DNA from: Candidatus Rifleibacteriota bacterium
Lineage (GTDB): Bacteria; Muiribacteriota; Ozemobacteria; Ozemobacterales; Ozemobacteraceae
Direction: 5' to 3'
Length of the DNA: 64,000 nt
NCBI GenBank assembly: GCA_015232575.1
Contig: JADFZL010000016.1
Location: forward strand, 118,481-182,480
The position numbers were made by a program, and so were the translations under genes. Below the pieces are notes generated by a model. The model saw nothing but the letters and a program-made list of their open reading frames with translations, did no database searches and was not told the origin of the DNA. Positions 24,339 through 32,804 of the stretch are shown in pieces. How positions within the stretch are numbered: the stretch's first letter is position 1; each line of letters begins with the position of its first letter.

Positions 24339-25751
24339 ATGATTAATCAAAAAGACTTATATTCTCAAAAATTCATGTTTTTCTTTATTCTTGTGTTGTA
24401 TCTAATGACTCAACACGTTGGACTGTCTAATCCTGATCAATCGACTTCGATTGCTGCTTTTTTAAAAATTGGGATTAAGGGATATGAATTCTTTTTACTG
24501 GATACTGATGATGTACAAAAAAGAAATTGCATCTGGAAAAAGAAAGAATGGCTGGAAGAAAATATTCCAGAGTTACTCAATTCAAAAATGACTTTGGATG
24601 TAGAAAGCTACTTAAAAAAACGAATCCCATCATCATTGTTCCGAATTCTTCAAAATAATTCCATTCGTTTGATTGTTGCCGGAGGTCTGTTGAAAGACAC
24701 CATCCGGCAGATGCCGTTTTGGGGGCTTCGACCAATTTTTGGTTTTATTCAGAAGCGAGACATCAACAGTAAAGCTTATTTGTTTGGGCGGAACAAAAAG
24801 GGAGAATGGACGCTTGTTATTACTAATATTTTTGGCCGTGATCGGATCACACACGTTTTTCTGGAGTATGCGTTTTTATTTCAATATTTAGAGCGCTCTT
24901 TCGATGGTTTGGAATGGCAAGAGCCTGAAAATTACAACGAAATTACTGGAGAATTGTGTGCTGGAGCACTTTCATCAATAGACGTTCGTCCGGATGATAT
25001 CGTAGTTTTTGGCTATCAATCATCTTTCAATGTCTTTGCATGGTATTTGCAGAAATTTTCCGAAGCTTACTTCCTCAATAAGAAAATAAAATGGTCGCTG
25101 GAAGAGTTTCGCCAATTCAAGAAATCACTTCCACGTCCAAATCTTTTTCCGCGACCTGTTGTACGAGGCAACGATGCTTTTCCTTATTGGGAATATGAAA
25201 TTTGCCTTCCCTGTAAACATAAAGTTCGAAAAACTTCTGATGTTATTTGTTCGAGTAAGAAAAACATACGTTTTCTTTCCTGGCGAAATGTTTATGGAGA
25301 CGCTGCTGGAAGCTTAATTGCAGAGCTATTGAAAAAGGGGATCAGAAGATTTATTGTTTTCGGAAATGCTGGAACACTCAATTTTCAGTATCCGATTGGT
25401 AAAATTATTGCTCCCACAAGTGTCAATAGCAATAATGCTAGTTACGTTATTCCTAATCAGGCGACGAAGTTCTACTCACCTGGAAAGGTGGTTGGAGTGC
25501 GTTCTATTCTCGAAGAGAGCAGGGCATGGTTAAACAACGCTCAGCACTCAAATGATCTTGTCGAGGTTGAACACGCTTCAATTGCAAATTCACTTATAGG
25601 CTGGGAAAACATTTTTTTCTTTTCAGGACTGGTTGTTTCAGATCATCCGGGGCGTCTGGATATCACGAAATTTCAGGAATCCACTCCCGAAATACTCGAA
25701 GCCAAAGACACTTTCTTTTTTGAAGCAATAAAATCCGCAATAGATTATTAA
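24339..25751 (+). CDS. Exported protein with nucleoside phosphorylase-like C-terminal domain
   Basis: A 470-residue protein. A hydrophobic segment at about 12-26 suggests export or a membrane anchor. The N-terminal 280 residues are not recognised; C290 and C293 form an LPCKH/VICSS cysteine region. From about 315 the sequence resembles the PNP/UDP phosphorylase fold: YGDAAGSLIAELLKKGIRRF, VFGNAGTL, then KVVGVRSILEESRAW and VEVEHASIANSL (in place of the M-E-x2-A motif), followed by GLVVSDHPG. Known relatives act on nucleosides in the cytoplasm, so an exported version would be unusual. It has no clear Shine-Dalgarno and may be coupled to the small gene before it. Confidence 0.55.
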   Translation: MINQKDLYSQKFMFFFILVLYLMTQHVGLSNPDQSTSIAAFLKIGIKGYEFFLLDTDDVQKRNCIWKKKEWLEENIPELLNSKMTLDVESYLKKRIPSSLFRILQNNSIRLIVAGGLLKDTIRQMPFWGLRPIFGFIQKRDINSKAYLFGRNKKGEWTLVITNIFGRDRITHVFLEYAFLFQYLERSFDGLEWQEPENYNEITGELCAGALSSIDVRPDDIVVFGYQSSFNVFAWYLQKFSEAYFLNKKIKWSLEEFRQFKKSLPRPNLFPRPVVRGNDAFPYWEYEICLPCKHKVRKTSDVICSSKKNIRFLSWRNVYGDAAGSLIAELLKKGIRRFIVFGNAGTLNFQYPIGKIIAPTSVNSNNASYVIPNQATKFYSPGKVVGVRSILEESRAWLNNAQHSNDLVEVEHASIANSLIGWENIFFFSGLVVSDHPGRLDITKFQESTPEILEAKDTFFFEAIKSAIDY

Positions 25752-25850
25752 ATCGTGCTTTATGAGGGCTTGATGAATCAAATCCCTACATAAAATTAGA
25801 TGAACGAATTATGTTGCCCGGTGTGTGTTCTAGAAAAGAGGTGTATTTTA

Positions 25851-25936
25851 CTGTCATTTCGAGAGAAGGGAAAAATCAGGTGTCTTTTGCTCAAATATCT
25901 AATCCTCCGGAGGTCTTTACCTGGCCGAGATGACAA
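25851..25936 (+). repeat. Degenerate copy of the 65-85 bp inverted-repeat element
   Basis: The left arm CTGTCATTTCGAGAGAAGGG and right arm TGGCCGAGATGACAAC pair imperfectly; compare the clean copy at 50221-50302. It lies just after a gene end. Confidence 0.65.
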
Positions 25937-26020
25937 CGAATCACGTTTTTCCACATTCTCGTTTTTTTGAAAGCTCCTGCTTTCTGACAGGGGGGTGTTA
26001 ATTTAAGTGGAATTTGTATA

Positions 26021-26060
26021 AAAAAGCCGGTAACTTGAAAAACTCAGTCACCGGCTTTTG
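26021..26060 (-). terminator. Terminator for the leftward genes at 26-27 kb
   Basis: AAAAAGCCGGTAAC and GTCACCGGCTTTTG form a stem with a 14-base loop, with T-rich tails on both strands; the six-T tail fits the leftward genes best. It lies 26 bases after the stop at 26086. Confidence 0.8.
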
Positions 26061-26085
26061 TTTTAACAGGCTATAGCCAGAACAG

Positions 26086-26613
26086 TTAGATTGCGCCTTT
26101 TAGTACTTCTTCGATCATGCTGTAGTCAGCACCGAATTTTGAAAGGTGTGTAACGATAATCAGAGTTCCATTTTCAACCTTAACAACGTTTTTCTCAGCA
26201 TTTTTATCGTTGGTCATTACAATCTTTTTGATTGTTGCTGTGAAACGCTTTTTGCCGATATCATCTTTGCAGATCATTCCTAAGCCGGTTATAAGAACGC
26301 CAGTACCATACTGCCCTTCAATCCATTTCATTGACTCATAATCACCGGCGAAACTTGCAAAATCCACTTCCAGCGGGACCTTTGCGCCGCATGCTGCTTC
26401 AATCTGTTTTTCAACTTCAGGAAGTTTTTCTTTTTGAAAAGTTGTCATGTACCGCTCTTCGTCAATGGTATACTTGACAGAAGGTGCCGCTGGTGCGGGG
26501 GCAACTGGTGCAACAGCCGCTGGAGCCGGAGCAGCAGGAGCAGCATCGGGAGCCTGTGAAAAAAGTGGAACACCCAAAAGGCAGAGAGCCAGGACAAAAG
26601 ATAACTTCTTCAT
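26086..26613 (-). CDS. Secreted protein with A/P-rich linker
   Basis: A 175-residue protein; the ATG at 26613 is chosen because GGAGG lies seven bases upstream. Residues 1-20 are a signal peptide (ending LFSQ), then a linker of about 25 residues made of APAAPAP repeats, then a domain of about 125 residues (YTIDEERYMTTFQKEKLPEV onward) with two cysteines about 40 residues apart that could form a disulfide. No family is recognised. It shares the signal-plus-AP-linker layout with the thioredoxin-like protein encoded just upstream, 93 bases away, and is probably co-transcribed. Confidence 0.75.
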   Translation of the reverse strand: MKKLSFVLALCLLGVPLFSQAPDAAPAAPAPAAVAPVAPAPAAPSVKYTIDEERYMTTFQKEKLPEVEKQIEAACGAKVPLEVDFASFAGDYESMKWIEGQYGTGVLITGLGMICKDDIGKKRFTATIKKIVMTNDKNAEKNVVKVENGTLIIVTHLSKFGADYSMIEEVLKGAI

Positions 26614-26706
26614 TAACAAAAACCTCCATTTTTATTGATAGAATAAAATAGTACAGCAGAATTAGAAAATCAACCACAGCCAAGAGCTACAAGTAAGTCA
26701 AAAAAA

Positions 26707-27282
26707 TCATTTGATCTGCGATTTCCAGGTTTCAATGCACTTCTCGGGTGAGCTCATAACATCAGATCTTCCGTCAGTGGAAAGGGTTTCTCCCTTTGGT
26801 GAAAGGATAATCAAAGTTGGAATTCCCTGTACACCATATTTGTCAGCAAGAGCATTTGCGGCATCTGAACGGTGTTTCATAGTCGGCCATTCCATTTTCA
26901 CTTCTTTCATATATTCGAACTGCGCACTTTCAGATTTGTCTGAGCTGATGAAAACGACTTCGAAATCAGCAGAATTTGCATTCCGGAATTCAACCAGCTT
27001 GGGAGAAAACGCACGACAGGGAGGACACCAGTGAGCAGAAAAATATAAACCGACAATCTTTCCATCAAGCACGCTCAAATCAACACTTTTGCCTTCTGAA
27101 TCAGATATTCCATCAGGAAAAAAAGTTTTCCAGACGCTTTCAGTTGCAGGGGCAGGAGCAGTAACGGGAACAGCAGCAGGAGCTGTTTCTTTCTGGGGCT
27201 CTGCTGGTGCAGGTTCCTGTGCAAAAAGACCACCATTAAACGAACAGAAAAGAGCCATTAAAACTACAAACTTTCTGAACAT
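26707..27282 (-). CDS. Periplasmic thioredoxin-like (nucleoredoxin/tryparedoxin-type) protein
   Basis: A 191-residue protein. The ATG at 27282 has GGAGGG six bases upstream. Signal peptide 1-21, then an AP-rich linker (about 22-48), then a thioredoxin fold with the redox motif WCPPC at 85-89 (FSAHWCPPCRAFSPKL), the segment VVFISSDKSESAQFEYM, and the cis-proline region GIPTLIILSPKG. The WCPPC motif and the insertion after it are typical of nucleoredoxin/tryparedoxin-like proteins. It is expected to reduce or rearrange disulfides in exported proteins; the neighbouring secreted protein with two cysteines is a candidate substrate (inference). Confidence 0.9.
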   Translation of the reverse strand: MFRKFVVLMALFCSFNGGLFAQEPAPAEPQKETAPAAVPVTAPAPATESVWKTFFPDGISDSEGKSVDLSVLDGKIVGLYFSAHWCPPCRAFSPKLVEFRNANSADFEVVFISSDKSESAQFEYMKEVKMEWPTMKHRSDAANALADKYGVQGIPTLIILSPKGETLSTDGRSDVMSSPEKCIETWKSQIK

Positions 27283-27451
27283 GAAAATCCCTCCAAAAAA
27301 TAAATTATAAACAATTCGGATTCTACCACAAAGCAATAAAAAACTGTATCAAAAAAAAGTTCAGTAAATATTCTTGTTTCATTTGAAAGTCGGTGATAGA
27401 ATGTAAAATCTTTTTACGATGCTTTTTTTGTATCAACTTTGGGGGGAGCAA

Positions 27452-29014
27452 GTGAAGACAAGAATGTTGCATGTTTTTGGGCTGTTTATATTTTTACCGT
27501 TTCTTTTCTTTCTTGGATGCAGTGGCGGCAGCGGTAGCGGAAGTACCGGCGGTGGGACAAATGTTCTGAATCCGGTCGCTCCTGATCCCTTTTCACCGTT
27601 GTCATCTGACAAGTTCGCTGTTCCGACAGGTTTCTCAAGTACTGCTTTTCCTGCATCTGGAAATAAGTTTACAATCAGCTCCCTGAATAGCAACGAAAGT
27701 CTTGTTCTTTCGCTTGTAAATAATTCCGGAAACGCTGTTTCTGCTGATCTGTCTCTTTCTCAGCAAGCATTTGCAGCATCAATTACAGATGAAAAAACTG
27801 ATTATTCTGAATCACCATCTGCTGGTTTCCACACATCTCTCAGAAAACTTGAAAAGACAATGCCTTCATTTGTTTTCAACCCGTCTGAAGACAAATCAAC
27901 GAAAAATCCTTCAGTGAAAATGTCAAAGGAAGGTGATGTTGAATCATTCAAGATAATTGTTGGAAGCCTTAGCGATGGTAATTATCGGACAGTTAGAGCT
28001 GTTTGTCGCAAAGTTTCACCTCTTCCGGGTGGAGTTTCAGGAAATCTTAATCTTTTTCTTGATGAAAACGTTTCTTACAATTCGAAAGTTGAGAAATATA
28101 TTACTGACTTGCAGTCTTACTGGCAGGTTATTTATCCGACAATAAGAGGTGTTTTTGGTGAAGAACCTCCGGCCGGATATAACGGTCTGGATTCAGACAT
28201 CACGATTCTTCTTTCCAGTGTCATCGAAGAAGCTGGATTTTTCTATTCCGGCGATCTTTATTCATCCGCTCAGTTACAGTCTGGAATTACGAATCAGAGA
28301 AAGATGTTTTATGTTAACGTTGATTCGAAAACTGGTTCAGTTACCGCTGCCAGTACTATGGCACATGAATTTCAGCACATGGTTAATTTCTACCAGCGTC
28401 ATTCAAGAAATCTCACAGAGGCTGACTGGCTGAACGAAGCAATGTCAGGATATGCAGAACACGTTTGCGGTTTTAAAATGACTGAAAATAATGGATCAAA
28501 AGCAGAGCAGGTAAGGCTTTATCTTTCTAAAACATATTCAATAAATCTTATGGCAGACCCATGGCCGGGATCAGATCCATATCCATCTTATGGACAGGTT
28601 TATCTATTTGGAACATGGCTCGGCTCAAGATTTGGTGAAAATGGATCCCTGAAAAAGCTTCTTGCAGGAAGTACCACTGGCAAGGCTGCAATTGAGAGCT
28701 TTACCGGGCAGCAATTTGGAGTAATTTTTGCAAAATTTGTACTTGCGTTGTATGTAAACGACTATTCCGGATATTCTGATTATGGAATTCCCGGGATAAA
28801 TCTGGTAAACAGTTATCAGTTCAACTCGGCAACAATTACACTTAATGGTCCATATATGTTCTCAAATTCCGGAGATCTGAACAAGACGCATTCTGTTTAT
28901 GTTGCACCATGGTCAGCGGCTTATTATCAGATATCCGGATCGAATGGCTCGGATATTAGCGTGACAGTTCCTGGTGATATCTCGTTGTTTGAATTAAGGA
29001 AACTATTTAACTAA
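27452..29014 (+). CDS. Lipoprotein zinc metalloprotease with HEFQH motif
   Basis: A 520-residue protein; GTG at 27452 with GGGGGGAG upstream is the best start. Residues 1-22 form a lipoprotein signal ending LFFLG-C23, followed by a Gly/Ser-rich tether. The C-terminal half holds HEFQH at 305-309 in the context TMAHEFQHMVNFYQR and a downstream WLNEAMSGYAEH that supplies the third ligand; this resembles hyicolysin-type (M30-like) peptidases. The N-terminal half is beta-rich and unrecognised. It is followed after 15 bases by a second, longer protein with the same catalytic signature, so the two are an operon of paralogues attached to the outer surface or periplasm. Confidence 0.85.
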   Translation: MKTRMLHVFGLFIFLPFLFFLGCSGGSGSGSTGGGTNVLNPVAPDPFSPLSSDKFAVPTGFSSTAFPASGNKFTISSLNSNESLVLSLVNNSGNAVSADLSLSQQAFAASITDEKTDYSESPSAGFHTSLRKLEKTMPSFVFNPSEDKSTKNPSVKMSKEGDVESFKIIVGSLSDGNYRTVRAVCRKVSPLPGGVSGNLNLFLDENVSYNSKVEKYITDLQSYWQVIYPTIRGVFGEEPPAGYNGLDSDITILLSSVIEEAGFFYSGDLYSSAQLQSGITNQRKMFYVNVDSKTGSVTAASTMAHEFQHMVNFYQRHSRNLTEADWLNEAMSGYAEHVCGFKMTENNGSKAEQVRLYLSKTYSINLMADPWPGSDPYPSYGQVYLFGTWLGSRFGENGSLKKLLAGSTTGKAAIESFTGQQFGVIFAKFVLALYVNDYSGYSDYGIPGINLVNSYQFNSATITLNGPYMFSNSGDLNKTHSVYVAPWSAAYYQISGSNGSDISVTVPGDISLFELRKLFN

Positions 29015-29029
29015 CTAAGGAGAGGTTAG

Positions 29030-32000
29030 ATGAATTTTAGATTTTTTGTTGTACTATGCTGTGTTGCATGTTTGTTTTGTATGAATGGTTGTGGCAGCGG
29101 GGGGGGCAGCAACCTTGGTGATGATCCGAGCCCAAATGTAGGCACAATTGCCGGAACAGTTTTTGATCCGACTAATTCTGCTTCAGTGCTTGCTGCAACT
29201 GTTTCAGGTAAGACCATTGAAGGTGCTTACGTTTATCTTGAAGAAAATCCTGAAGTTTTTACATGGTCAGGTTCAAATGGTGGATATTCTCTGTCGGGTG
29301 TTCCAGCTGGAAAAACTCTGCATGTTGTAAGCAGATATCGATCCAGCAATTATTATTACCGTTTCCGTTCTGATGCAGTGGTTGTTTCCCCGTCGGAATC
29401 AAAAGAAGTTTTGTCGTCGGTTTCAAAGGCCGACAAGAAGGTTCGTGTTGTTCTTCTTGATAATCAGGGAAATACTCTCTACAACGCAAAGATAAAAGTA
29501 TGGGGAGAAACTTTTTATACAGATGCTTCTGGCTCAGTATTGCTTGAAATGCCTTCCGGCAATGTTGAAGTTGCGATGTATGAAACAAACTATGCTTCAC
29601 AGACAATCTGGATGAATTTCAGGGAAGCTCTTCCGGCGATGTATGAATATTCTCTCATGCCGACTTCTGATTCCAACAAAGCACCCACCATTACTATTAC
29701 AGCAGACTATCTTGCAGTTGCAAAAGGTGGACAGGTCAACCTTACAGCTAATGGTTATGATCCAGATGGTGACAGCCTGACCTATTCATGGTGGAGAACC
29801 GCAGGCGAAATGGCGACCAACACAAATTCAATGACAAACGTCTGGTATGCTCCAAATTTTGATACTATTGCCACTTTAAGCGGCAGAGTCTCAGATGGAA
29901 GAGGCGGACGCTCAACTGCGGCACTTCAGGTGAAAGTCGGGACAGGTGGAAATGAAACAAATTCTGCGCCTGTTATTACAACAATCAGCGGCTCAAGCAC
30001 TGTTCTTGTAAATGGTTATGTACATCTTCAGGCAGAAGCTTCTGATCCGGATGGAACTCCTTCTAAATATGTCTGGACATGCAGCGTTGGAAGCTTTCCG
30101 AGTGTTGATTTGAATTATACAAGCTCTTCAGCCACATGGCAGGCACCATCTCAGGCTGGTACAGCAACAGTTACACTTACTGCTTATGATGGCCGCGATT
30201 ATAATCTTTACACCTCTTATACTAAGACAATTTCGGTCCTCTCAAGTATTAATCATGATCCGGTTATTTCAATTGTGGCGAGTGGAACAAGAATTCCAGT
30301 AAACACAATGATTAATCTTGTGGCTTCATGGACAGATATTGATGGTGACACAGTCAGCAGCTTTTCATGGATTGCTTCAGGCGGCACATTGTCAGCATCA
30401 TCCGGGGCCACCGTCAGTTGGACCGCTCCTGCGGTAGTCTCATCTGCAACTCTTTCTGTTTATGGAACAGATGGAAAGGGCGGAAGTATGACTGCCAATC
30501 TTGAGTTGGCTGTAATATCCTCGACAAACGGAACGCCAACTTTATCAATAACACCGAATTATTCTATTGCACCACTTTCTCTGAGCTTTAATCTGTCTGC
30601 AATAGCTTCTGATCCGGATGCTGAAGCTCTTACTTATTCCTGGACCTCAGAGAGCGGCGTATATATCCCTTCACCGAATGCCTCAGTGACAGCATGTGTT
30701 GGCACTTCAGGTTCCAGGACTGTTACCATAACTTGTGTTGTAACAGACACCCGTGGAGGAAGTGCAACTGCTACTGCAAAAGTAAAGCTTCTTTCAACAG
30801 ATGCAAATGATATTGCCAGTGGTGTTCACTTTTCTATTGAAGTTGCTACACCAACTTATGTGCATATTCCAACTACAGGTGGAAGTGAAAAATATGGATT
30901 GATTCTGTATTCAAAAAATACTGCCGATGCTTCCTACACTCTTGAAGTGAATGGTGGCGGAGCATCTCTCAGACCGCTTTCTTTGGAGTCAGCTTCATCT
31001 TATCGCATGAGACCTTTTACACCAAAATTTGTTGCTCTTGAACAGCAGATCAGGCAGATGAGAGCTGAAATTCTCAGAAAGAGATCATTCATGAGACCAC
31101 TTGGCAGCACGCCAATGATGAGAAACATCAATGATGAGAAGCTGTTCTATGTTCCTTCTGATGATACGTCAGGTGTTTCAACTATTACAGCAAGACTTCT
31201 GGCTACTGGTACAAAGTGCGAAATATTTGTTGATTATGCTATTGCAACAATATCTGATACTGTTACCGCGATAGAAGGTCTCAGGAATGTTTTTGATGCT
31301 AGTATTTATAACTTTGTCATGACCAACTATGCGAGTGAGTCTGAATATCTGTCTTTTGGTGATCTTAATTCAGATTCGAAAATTACTATTCTGATTTCTC
31401 CTGCAATTAATAATATTGGTGCTGTAGGCGTTTTCCATCCGAAGGATTATACTTCTAATTGGTATTCGAATCAGGAAGACATGTTTTATCTTGCTGATGC
31501 TTCCGGAACCTCTGTTGCATCTTATCAGGATGAAGCGCTTTTGACAGTTGTTCATGAATTCCAGCATCTGGTTAACTTTGTTGCGCATACAAAGGTGATC
31601 AGCGGTGGTCAGGATGAAGAAGCATGGCTTAACGAAGGTTTGAGTGTTGGCGCAGAAGTGCGTTATTCTGGGAAACCATCCGGATTTTTCAACAGTTATG
31701 CAGGAAAGCCTTATGATGATGGTCTGACCGTCTGGTCAGATAGTCTTTCTGATTATGGAAGTACGGGATTGTTTGTTCATTATCTTTATGAGCAGTTGGG
31801 TACGGAAACCGTCAGAAGTCTTGTAAGAAGTGATGCAGTTGGAATAAGTAACGTAGACCTTAATGCTCCTGCTAATCGCAAGTTCTGGCAGTTGTTCGAG
31901 GATTGGGGTGTTGCCATGTTCAGAGCTGGAAAGGGTTTCGCTGCAAAAGCTGATTATGATTACAAACTTGATCCGGCTATTACACTTGGCAAGTCGTCAA

Positions 32001-32152
32001 AAACCTATTCAGGTACCTTTAACGCATCAATGCGAGGCAATTCTTTCAGGTTCGTTGAGCTTCAGACGGTAAATGCTTCAACAACCAGGCTGCTTCTCAA
32101 TGATTCAGCAGGAACCGGTCAGTTTGGAGCTGTTTTCATAAGAATGCAATAA
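29030..32152 (+). CDS. Large lipoprotein metalloprotease with Ig/PKD-like repeats
   Basis: A 1040-residue protein; AAGGAGAGG precedes the ATG. Lipoprotein signal with C21 (CMNGC), a Gly/Ser tether, then a carboxypeptidase-regulatory-like module (about 40-110: GTIAGTVFDPT, GAYVYLEENPE). Four PKD/cadherin-like repeats follow (about 220-590), each with a DPDGDSLTYSW-type motif. The C-terminal protease domain has HEFQH at 842-846 in VVHEFQHLVNFVAHT and WLNEGLSVGAE downstream, matching the preceding gene. A surface-exposed adhesive protease is likely; the substrate is unknown. The dispersed repeat begins 11 bases after its stop. Confidence 0.85.
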   Translation: MNFRFFVVLCCVACLFCMNGCGSGGGSNLGDDPSPNVGTIAGTVFDPTNSASVLAATVSGKTIEGAYVYLEENPEVFTWSGSNGGYSLSGVPAGKTLHVVSRYRSSNYYYRFRSDAVVVSPSESKEVLSSVSKADKKVRVVLLDNQGNTLYNAKIKVWGETFYTDASGSVLLEMPSGNVEVAMYETNYASQTIWMNFREALPAMYEYSLMPTSDSNKAPTITITADYLAVAKGGQVNLTANGYDPDGDSLTYSWWRTAGEMATNTNSMTNVWYAPNFDTIATLSGRVSDGRGGRSTAALQVKVGTGGNETNSAPVITTISGSSTVLVNGYVHLQAEASDPDGTPSKYVWTCSVGSFPSVDLNYTSSSATWQAPSQAGTATVTLTAYDGRDYNLYTSYTKTISVLSSINHDPVISIVASGTRIPVNTMINLVASWTDIDGDTVSSFSWIASGGTLSASSGATVSWTAPAVVSSATLSVYGTDGKGGSMTANLELAVISSTNGTPTLSITPNYSIAPLSLSFNLSAIASDPDAEALTYSWTSESGVYIPSPNASVTACVGTSGSRTVTITCVVTDTRGGSATATAKVKLLSTDANDIASGVHFSIEVATPTYVHIPTTGGSEKYGLILYSKNTADASYTLEVNGGGASLRPLSLESASSYRMRPFTPKFVALEQQIRQMRAEILRKRSFMRPLGSTPMMRNINDEKLFYVPSDDTSGVSTITARLLATGTKCEIFVDYAIATISDTVTAIEGLRNVFDASIYNFVMTNYASESEYLSFGDLNSDSKITILISPAINNIGAVGVFHPKDYTSNWYSNQEDMFYLADASGTSVASYQDEALLTVVHEFQHLVNFVAHTKVISGGQDEEAWLNEGLSVGAEVRYSGKPSGFFNSYAGKPYDDGLTVWSDSLSDYGSTGLFVHYLYEQLGTETVRSLVRSDAVGISNVDLNAPANRKFWQLFEDWGVAMFRAGKGFAAKADYDYKLDPAITLGKSSKTYSGTFNASMRGNSFRFVELQTVNASTTRLLLNDSAGTGQFGAVFIRMQ

Positions 32153-32163
32153 TCGTCTATTTA

Positions 32164-32244
32164 GAGAGGGGGCACGCGCCCCCTCTCGTAGGTCGAACAA
32201 GCTCGACCTACTCACTCCCCGCGGTCGAGCACCCTGTGCTCTCC
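32164..32244 (-). repeat. Triple-hairpin dispersed element, single copy, reverse orientation
   Basis: Read on the minus strand: a GAGCACAGGGTGCTC hairpin, then CGACCGCGGGGAGTGAG, then GGTCGAGCTTGTTCGACC, then AGAGGGGGCGCGTGCCCCCTCT. Each of the three blocks is an inverted repeat. The last hairpin lies just after the metalloprotease stop and may also terminate its transcript. Confidence 0.8.
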
Positions 32245-32295
32245 ATTATTAGAAAGTACTTTCGGGTTCATAGAATTTTCTGAATTGTTTAAATT

Positions 32296-32334
32296 AAACG
32301 AAACGCAGGCTGATAGCCTGCGTTTCGTTTTTAG
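32296..32334 (+). terminator. Very strong rho-independent terminator
   Basis: AAACGAAACGCAGGCT and AGCCTGCGTTTCGTTT form a perfect 16-bp stem with a 3-base loop, followed by TTAG. It lies about 140 bases after the metalloprotease operon. Confidence 0.9.
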
Positions 32335-32460
32335 AATTCTTTTTCTTGCACATAAGAAAAAATTCATAGTAAATTAAAAGAGGTAACGTATCGACTCATT
32401 TAATGTTGTAAAAAAATGTAAGAAACCATTTATTTTATGTAGCCGAGTCACAAGGTGCCC

Positions 32461-32790
32461 TAATGCCTTTCAAACAGGCGAACGTGTTAATGAGATGCGG
32501 AGAACACAAAGTGTCCGACAGCCCCTCAAACAGGCGAATGGTTAATGAGATGCGGAGGACACAAAGTGTCCGACCGCGGGGAGTGAAGGTGGTCGAACGC
32601 CCCTCAAACAGGCGAATGGTTAATGAGATGCGGAGGACACAAAGTGTCCGACCGCGGGGAGTGAAGGTGGTCGAACGCCCCTCAAACAGGCGAATGGTTA
32701 ATGAGATGCGGAGGACACAAAGTGTCCGACCGCGGGGAGTGAAGGTGGTCGAACTTGTTCGACCGCCGAGAGGGGGCGCGTGCCCCCTCT
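32461..32790 (+). repeat. Tandem array of the triple-hairpin element (78-bp period)
   Basis: A 78-bp unit starting GCCCCTCAAACAGGCGAA begins at 32521, 32599 and 32677, with a partial unit before it at about 32463. Each unit has GGACACAAAGTGTCC and GACCGCGGGGAGTGAAGG. The last unit continues into GGTCGAACTTGTTCGACC and AGAGGGGGCGCGTGCCCCCTCT. Because 78 is a multiple of 3, a spurious frame of 109 codons runs through it. The array ends 15 bases before fdrA, whose ribosome site (AAAGGAGC) follows. Confidence 0.9.
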
Positions 32791-32804
32791 AAAAAAGGAG
32801 CTAT

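Noticed and set aside
32461..32790. Tandem repeats that could suggest a CRISPR array
   Set aside because: The 78-bp units abut without variable spacers, and no cas genes are near.
32463..32792. A 109-codon frame with 26-residue repeats
   Set aside because: It is produced by the 78-bp tandem array of the hairpin element; there is no ribosome site and the same DNA elsewhere is non-coding.
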